This document shows, piece after piece, positions 58,901-64,000 of a DNA stretch of 64,000 bases; the first letter of the stretch is position 1; the number at the start of each line of letters is the position of its first letter. This DNA comes from Simmondsia chinensis (Eukaryota > Streptophyta > Magnoliopsida > Caryophyllales > Simmondsiaceae). A model generated the notes under the pieces. The model was not told where the DNA came from. It made no database searches and saw only the letters and a program-made list of their open reading frames with translations. The stretch lies in assembly GCA_018398585.1 (NCBI GenBank), contig JAGTTD010000010.1, forward strand, positions 6,341,501 through 6,405,500. The letters are read 5' to 3'. Made by a program: the position numbers and the translations under genes.

Positions 58901-61171
58901 AATATACACAATAGGACAGATAACAAAGGGTCATGCTCAAGCTCTTTCCTTTACAGGGCTTACACGTTCGACAAAGGTAGCAGCAGCTGCATGACACTGA
59001 AGAAGAGAACACATGCCACAAGGAGACTACAAGTAAAAGGAGGGTTCCTCACAGTACAATCACCCAGCAGTATGGCGTGGCAATGACAAGCGACACAGAT
59101 GAACAGAATCCCCGTCTATATCAGAAGATTCAGAACCAATAGCCAGTTTTAGGGGTAACAATATAATCCTAAATTTTATCCTTCCATGTTTCCTAGCAGA
59201 TATGAATTCATCTGGGGAGACAGCATCGAGTATGAAGTTATGAACCATCTAGAACTAAAGAGATCGTTCGGCATAGCTCTTGCCCGGCTCAGTCAACCAT
59301 TTTTCATGAAGCCAGTTGAATACTGTTGTTAAATTGTGGTAGCTATATACTACCACATCACACTCACATGGCAGAAAACGAAAACTCGTGTTGGCACTGT
59401 CAGATAACTTACTTATGTTCTAATCAGTTCTATTAACTTGTAACTGTCGAATGGCACAGCCATATTCATGTCCCCACACTTGACACATGAAAATCATGAA
59501 CATAACCATGCACATGAAATACACCGTATGCCCAAGAAGACCCCACAACTACCCCCACTTTTGGAAATTCCAATAGCATATAGACAAGGAAATGCAACAC
59601 AAAAGAAGCTTACTGACTATAGAAGATTTGATATTTTATTAGATTTGATAGATTAATTGATAGGATTAAATTAGAATATATCTTTTAAGTCAATAATATA
59701 TTTTAGTCTTATTTAGTTAGTAGGATAATTTAGTTCTTTTTCCTATTTATCTTTTTAGTTACCCAATAGGGTTCAATTTTTTTCTATAAATAAAGCTTCG
59801 TAATTCATTAGTTTTGAGTTTTGATAAAATAAATTTGAGTTGTGTTTTTGAGCAGCAAGTTGTGCTACATCACAAAGTACAAATCTAATAAGCATTACAG
59901 AGCAATATGCCCATAATAAATTGCCGTCTCAAAATTAAACCACCCTAAAATATATTAAGACAAACATAGACCTATGACAAGAACAGCGTATCTCTGAAAC
60001 CTTCTTCGGCCTCAATGTTATCTACTCCAAACCAGGGACAGGGAAATTTGAAGACAAGTACTCATCTTTTCTTCCTGCTCTTTACACCTTTAAAGCTTCT
60101 AACCACTAAATTCTAAAGCTAAAACAGAACATTTGAAATCTGGAAAGGTTGGTTACCCATTACCCAATAAATAACGGTTTTCACAAAAGGAGCACTGCTA
60201 GAAGACAGGAGGTGCCAGTAGATTGATTTTCCTCCCAAACAGCATGAAAAAATTCACAAGATAGGGCCAGGATGCAAGTTGTTGACAGGCTTAAAGCAAA
60301 AGCAATCACAGCTACTTATTAATTAAAATTTGAGTAGAATTTTCCCAAATCATCTAGGAGCAATGGTGCAGAACGGTAGGCTTATAGCGTAAACAATAAC
60401 CTCCTCTTCCGTTGCGCCCACAAAACAAGCACAAACATCAAATACCTAGGTCAGCATACTATCCTAACCACAACAGAAACAATCCAAAGAACCTATTTAA
60501 GTCCTAAATAGCCACATCTTTCATATTTGTGGCCCCTCTTTAGAATATACAACTGATCTAACCACATACTTCATCTGACATAGACTGTGAATCTTTACAA
60601 ATCTTCTTTAAAGAAGATCACAAACAAACACCTAGTTACTTAGCTGGGAGGAAGCACCCAATAACACTATCAGAAATCTTTCAACTTATCCATGTTTCTC
60701 ACACCCATGCATAATCTTTCCCACCTCATAGCAAGACAGAACAAACTAGATGTCAAGATTAGGGTTAAAAAACAAATTCAAGAACAACCTCATCTTCAAA
60801 CTATCTAAACCCAGCCAACCTCTTCCCGTAAACCTAAGTTATGTCCAAGACCTTTTTGCTTTCCCCGTATCATCATGCTGAAATAAGTATGCTAGTATGT
60901 TTGAGTAGCATTATATTCATTAACAACGGTCTCCAGCTGCCAATAGGCCCTTAGACTCTGGCTTACCGTATAAGTATATAATTGCTTTAGAAGGATTAAA
61001 TCCAGGAGCCACATGGGTTCTACACAACCTTAAACCCAAGTTCACCTCTCTACCAAAAACAAAATTAGCAATCGAAAGAAAATCACAACTGCATATGATA
61101 GCTAAGAACATTAAGATTAAAAATTCAATTTTGTACAAGACACATACCTCATACATGCATAAGTCTGACAT
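46912..61171 (-). CDS. LNK1: LNK1-type night-light-inducible clock coactivator
   Basis: Seven coding exons on minus: 61171-61148, 54205-53619, 53502-53169, 51311-50637, 50138-49990, 49427-49289 and 47010-46912 (TGA), all GT-AG with joining phases, give about 668 aa (Arabidopsis LNK1 is a little over 600). Exon 1 gives only MSDLCMYE and joins exon 2 to align without gaps with the family N-terminus (..IEDIVWNHFGESDDHIVP). Other hallmarks are WPEIENFEDVDRMFRSCDST near residues 190-210, the conserved LDVRTKLCIRDSLYRLARSA from residue 541, and METDTNPIDRSIAHLLFHRP near 600. By family knowledge LNK1/LNK2 bind RVE8/RVE4 and act as transcriptional coactivators of evening-phased and light-induced genes; they have no known catalytic domain. 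The last exon is less certain: if the intron at 49288 is retained, the frame stops at 49265. Intron 1 is 6.9 kb. Confidence 0.9.
47121..47660. mobile_element. Mutator-type MITE (copy 1) in LNK1 intron 6
   Basis: Ends gggttatttac and taaataaccc are inverted, with long subterminal complementarity ('ctagtaccctacgttttta' against 'aatatcgaggtactaaaata'). A perfect 9-bp flank taaaataaa lies at 47112-47120 and 47661-47669, the duplication length of Mutator-type elements. No transposase frame is present. Confidence 0.85.
47813..48337. mobile_element. Mutator-type MITE (copy 2) in LNK1 intron 6
   Basis: It is the same family as 47121-47660 (shared 'gggttatttac', 'ttagaaataa', 'aggcccctct', 'atgatgtcatcat' and 'aaaggaccttttta'-like words). 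The 9-bp flanks tatttttta (47804-47812) and tattttttt (48338-48346) match at 8 positions. Confidence 0.75.
48347..49264 (-). other. remainder of LNK1 intron 6
   Basis: AT-rich intronic sequence with a 20-A run near 48866. No further feature is seen. Confidence 0.4.
51893..52428 (+). mobile_element. RTE LINE 3' end with 14-bp TSD in LNK1 intron 3
   Basis: It starts inside the basic C-terminal region (R-G-R-P-K and SWLET..LTHLNLREEM-like, parallel to 42785-42870). It continues through the 3' UTR and shared tail to (TTG)n. Perfect agtgaagcctgtat flanks lie at 51879-51892 and 52429-52442. It is antisense to LNK1. Confidence 0.9.
52443..53168 (-). other. LNK1 intron 3, right part
   Basis: Intronic; no exon or repeat was recognised. 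A short additional exon cannot be excluded. Confidence 0.4.
54206..61147 (-). other. LNK1 intron 1 (6.9 kb)
   Basis: It separates the 8-codon first coding exon from the rest. It is mostly AT-rich unique-looking sequence. A stretch near 57850-57920 reads on minus FQDLRTKKIIGGGHGLDGLY, like a copia pre-integrase fragment. A block at about 59640-59880 ('ctataaataaagc' then 'ttgtgctacatcaca') looks LTR-like. Around 58400-58760 is a more GC-balanced segment I could not identify. None shows borders. Confidence 0.45.
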
Positions 61172-61710
61172 CCCTCAAATTTCCTTTAACCAGCGCAAAG
61201 AGCATACACTCTCCGGACAGGTGACATATTATTACTGCAGTATTTTAGCAAATTAAGTAAGAAACAAGAAATCTTCAGCAAGAAAGACACAAAGCAAGAT
61301 AGCTTCAATATTCCTAAGAACTAAGAAGTATGCAAAAATAATTCCAGGCCGTGTATTTTTTTGTTCCTCCAAAGATAAAGATAAACAGTACATAATATAG
61401 CCCAAAAAAAAAGGAAAAATAAAATTTCTTTTCTTTTCTTTCTGGTAGTTCTTAGTCATGAATTGAATATAAAAGTTCATTTCTTCATTGCTGTTAGTTC
61501 CTCATAATCAAAGCATAATTCCAATCAGAAAAAGATTCATTCATATAAACCATAATCAATCCAAAGCATAAATATTTCTCCACCAACTTCCACTTCTATC
61601 AAATCTAAAAATGATTAAACATACTCCAACCGATCCAAAATTCTAAGCCTATCAAGCTTCTTCATTAGATTCGCAACAGATCTCTGATATCCGAATTTCT
61701 TACACAGACG

Positions 61711-61718
61711 AAAAATCT
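61711..61718 (+). promoter_or_regulatory. CCA1-binding-site-like motif near the LNK1 leader
   Basis: AAAAATCT on the + strand is identical to the CCA1-binding site of clock promoters. A single 8-mer may occur by chance in AT-rich DNA. It is noted because LNK1 genes are clock-regulated. Confidence 0.35.
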
Positions 61719-61820
61719 TCTAATTGAAATGGGAAAAAAAAAAAAAAAAAAAACAGAAGATCTTATTTAATCTCTCATCCGATCAATCACACAAACTCAA
61801 ACCTCAAAGAACGAACAGAA

Positions 61821-62038
61821 GAACATACCCAGTGCCTCAAGGGCTCCTGCCTACGCAGGGTCTGGGGGGCGGATGTACGCAGCCTTTCCCTTTCAGGGTG
61901 TTAACCTGAAGAGAGGCTGTTAGTGCCCCCAACCTGAGGGCGAGGACTTCTCAGGCGGTCACCCATCCTGGTACTACTCTCGCCCAAGCACGCTTAACAT
62001 CGGAGTTCTAATGGGATCCGGCGACAACGTGTTGGTGC
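61821..62038 (-). mobile_element. 5S rRNA-headed SINE, best preserved copy, in the LNK1 leader
   Basis: On minus: 'gccggatcccattagaactc', 'gatgttaagcgtgcttgggc', 'gagagtagtaccaggatggg', 'tgaccgcctgagaagtcctc' (5S rRNA from near its start to the C box), then 'ccctcaggttgggggcac', 'aacagcctctcttcagg', 'gaaaggctgcgtacatccg' and 'caggagcccttgaggcactg' (RTE tail), ending at a worn TTG end. Perfect acgaacagaa flanks lie at 61811-61820 and 62039-62048. Confidence 0.9.
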
Positions 62039-62241
62039 ACGAACAGAATCTACTATTTACCCGAATAACCGCCGGAAAATTACGTCACCAGCTCAAATTA
62101 ACCTCCGGAAAAACAGATTCGCAAAAGAAATAAATCTCTCATCCGATCAGAAAACCATACCCAAACTGAAACCTCAAAGAACTAACAGAATCTACTATTT
62201 ACCTGAATAACCGCCGGAAAATCACGAACTTCGCCGGAAAA

Positions 62242-62249
62242 TGACGTCA
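62242..62249. promoter_or_regulatory. TGACGTCA palindrome, leader unit 2
   Basis: A full palindromic bZIP site containing the GACGTC C-box, a class bound by TGA factors and HY5-type regulators. It recurs in the next unit at 62391-62398. A role in light control of LNK1 is inference. Confidence 0.5.
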
Positions 62250-62390
62250 CCAGCTCAAACTTAACCTCGGAAAATCAGATTCGCAAAAGAAATTCCTGTT
62301 TAATCTCTCATCCGATCAGCAACCATACACAAACTCAAACCTCAAAGAACTAACAGTATTTACAATTTACCTGAAAACTTCGCCGGAAAA

Positions 62391-62398
62391 TGACGTCA
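62391..62398. promoter_or_regulatory. TGACGTCA palindrome, leader unit 3
   Basis: Same motif and context as at 62242-62249; unit 1 carries the decayed form ttacgtca. Confidence 0.5.
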
Positions 62399-62548
62399 GC
62401 AGCTCAAAAACCACTCAAAATCACCACAAAACAAACCCTAACTCGAATCAACAAGCAAAAATACCTCCGGAAGATAAGAGAGAGAAAACTTTCAATAGAT
62501 CTCGAATCGACGGTTACGAAATCCAAAGCACGTTCCAGAACAACCTTA

Positions 62549-62592
62549 GAGAAAGAGAGAGAGAGAGAGAGAGAGAGCCACACACACACAGA
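62549..62592 (-). repeat. CT/TG microsatellite at the probable LNK1 transcription start
   Basis: On minus a TG run then a CT run, typical of plant 5' UTR beginnings, lying 60-100 bp downstream of the TATA-like box. Confidence 0.6.
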
Positions 62593-62646
62593 GTAATCTC
62601 GAATCAAAAAATTTAGCTTTAGAAAAGGAAAAAAATGAATAATGGA

Positions 62647-62653
62647 ATTTATA
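62647..62653 (-). promoter_or_regulatory. LNK1 TATA-like box
   Basis: TATAAAT on minus within an A/T stretch, upstream of the CT-rich start region. Placement fits a start near 62600, though the start itself is not proven. Confidence 0.5.
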
Positions 62654-62834
62654 ATTTAATAAAAAATACGTGTACGGTGAAAAACGGAGGAGGTGACAAG
62701 TGGCGGGGGGATCAAAAGAACGGCGCTTGAGGGAAGTTGTGAGATCAGAATTCGTGGCGGAGAGTTTGCGATGAGATACGATCCGTTTCGTTAATTTGAT
62801 TGGTCCACGTTTCAACCCCTTGCTAGAAATGGGA

Positions 62835-62840
62835 CACGTG
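62835..62840. promoter_or_regulatory. G-box in the LNK1 promoter
   Basis: ACACGTGG contains CACGTG, about 190 bp upstream of the TATA-like box. G-boxes are bound by PIF, HY5 and other bZIP/bHLH factors and are frequent in light-regulated promoters. Confidence 0.6.
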
Positions 62841-63072
62841 GATAGGGGACCACTCTGTGGTATCAGGGAGTGGTATGTGTGTGCGCGCGTTGTTCGATGC
62901 TGACTTATTTTATTCCTCTTTGCAACTTGTTTGTTTTTAAAAAAAAAAACCAAAAGAAAAGAGGGTAGATAAATTATATATTAATATGTTAAGATTTAAT
63001 ATATTAATTTTTTAGTATATAATTTTTATAAAATAATTTTTTGATCTAAAAATTTGCATATATTAGTAATTT

Positions 63073-63085
63073 TTTTTTTGAACAG
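63073..63085 (-). mobile_element. 13-nt retroposon stub with 17-bp TSD
   Basis: The insert tttttttgaacag lies between identical gcatatattagtaattt at 63056-63072 and 63086-63102. On minus it is 'ctgttc' plus a short A tail, the remnant of a retroposition event truncated almost to nothing. Confidence 0.75.
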
Positions 63086-63189
63086 GCATATATTAGTAAT
63101 TTGTACGAGTGTAACGTTGTTCTCTCATCCAACTCTTCTTCAATAAAAGTGTCACTACATTGTGATTCATGCGTAGAATGAGGAGAACT

Positions 63190-63810
63190 GATGAGAATAG
63201 GCCCAATTTATTAAATACATATAAATTTTGGGACTAAAAAATTATTTTACTAAATTTATGGACTTATAAATTAATACCTCAAACTTTAGGGTGTTAATAT
63301 ATAATTTACTTATATTTTAATACTCCTATGTTTGAAAAAATAATATCTCTAATTCTTTTTATTTATTCATTTTAATATTTGAGGTTTTTTTTTTTATATT
63401 AGTAAATAAGACTCTAAGGCATGATGTTGCCATAACACGGAGAGAAAGCTGATGTGACAAGTATACATTGTGTAATATATTGCCAAAATATATCCTTATT
63501 GACATTGCATGTCACTTTAAATATCCACTAAGATAAGGTGTATTAAATGTTAGGAATGAGGATTTTTCTTTTTTTTTTTTAAAAAAAAGGGGGTTAAGAA
63601 GGGTATTTTTTTTTAATATATTGTACTAAGTATTTAAAATAACCTATCATGTCACCTTTCTCTTCGAAAAATGATACCATCATGCCTGAAAAGAGTCTTA
63701 TTTGTTAATACAAAGAAAACCTAAAATACTAAACAAATAAATCAAAAAGGTGAGGGGCCTTTATATTATTTTCACAAATCACTACATATTGAAATATAAA
63801 TAACTCTAAA
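63190..63810. repeat. MITE remnants (two families)
   Basis: 63190-63310 resembles the right half of the TOC34 leader-intron MITE ('gggactaaaaaattatttta', 'tataatttac'). About 63312-63808 resembles the Mutator-type MITEs of LNK1 intron 6 ('atgataccatcatgcctgaa', 'aggggcctttatattatttt', 'aaatataaataactct'). Ends are eroded. The rest of the window to 64000 is AT-rich without features. Confidence 0.45.
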
Positions 63811-64000
63811 AAAGAAAAAAAGATTAATGTTAGTTGAGTAAAAGTATTATTGATAGAATAATTTAGTAAAATTTATAACTAATATTTATTACAAATTATA
63901 TTAATATTTTTGATAATAATAATTTTTTTTTATAAACAATAATAGTAATTCTATGAAATTACTAAATATAACTAGTTTTATATTAAATTTATAGGATTGA

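Larger units (their letters stand above)
61771..62470 (-). repeat. three tandem leader units of LNK1
   Basis: Units start (on +) at tctctcatccgatca 61771, 62135 and 62304 and share 'aaactcaaacctcaaagaac', 'ctactatttacctgaataac', 'cgccggaaaatgacgtcacc' and 'cagattcgcaaaagaaa'. The first unit is split by the 5S-headed SINE. On minus, copies two and three keep a splice donor (TTCAG|GTAAAT); in copy one it reads TTCGG|GTAAAT. This region is the likely 5' UTR and first intron boundary of LNK1. Confidence 0.8.

Noticed and set aside
61930..62038. A 5S rRNA gene
   Set aside because: The 5S sequence is diverged, lacks the tandem array context and terminator of real 5S genes, is fused to an RTE tail and is bounded by a target duplication. 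It is a SINE head.

Overview
The window reads as nuclear DNA of a eudicot plant. It is AT-rich, its genes are split by long GT-AG introns, and it holds degenerate Ty1/copia, L1-type and RTE-type retrotransposons, hAT-like elements and MITEs. I cannot name the species; an asterid or Ericales-type plant is only a guess. Three protein-coding genes can be supported, all from exon-by-exon similarity to conserved plant proteins. From left to right they are the 3' end of an ERGIC3/ERV46-type cargo-receptor gene (+, exons 313-7669), a complete TOC34-type chloroplast import GTPase gene (+, 19593-23450, about 301 aa), and a complete LNK1-type circadian coactivator gene (-, 61171-46912, about 668 aa).

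Layout. 1-7.7 kb: six exons of the ERGIC3 gene, with introns crowded by RTE tails, hAT-like MITEs and one reverse RTE LINE. 7.7-17.5 kb: intergenic, with tRNA-derived SINE-like units, a hairpin, and a degenerate copia element (about 11.2-17.4 kb) that carries a hAT-like element with a second one nested inside it, plus an RTE tail in its RT domain. 18.2-23.5 kb: TOC34, with a MITE upstream, a MITE in its leader intron and a copia LTR in its third coding-exon intron. 26.9-34.6 kb: an L1-like LINE (-) split by a structurally complete 6.0-kb copia element (-) with TSD GATTG. 35-45.5 kb: 5S-headed SINE, LTR-like blocks, L1 ORF1 remains with a duplicated 5' leader, a MITE and a 2.3-kb RTE LINE (+). 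45.5-46 kb: a second 5S-headed SINE carrying its own nested retroposon. 46.9-62.7 kb: LNK1, with a 6.9-kb first intron, a tandemly duplicated leader holding another 5S-headed SINE, and a TATA/G-box promoter. The end of the window is MITE remnants.

The most unusual content is one retroposition system seen at several stages. An RTE-clade LINE ends in a (TTG)n tail. Many very short 5'-truncated copies of that tail occur, several bracketed by target-site duplications. Three SINEs have a head that is a reverse-transcribed 5S rRNA and a body that is the same RTE tail, so the LINE is the likely mobilising partner. Separately, L1-type inserts of only 13-49 nt are bracketed by 10-17 bp duplications. 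The young copia element carries an array of the palindrome TGTGTGTCGACACACA in both LTRs, upstream of its likely TATA box.

The three host genes are functionally unrelated (ER-Golgi trafficking, plastid protein import, clock/light signalling), and no operon-like logic is implied.
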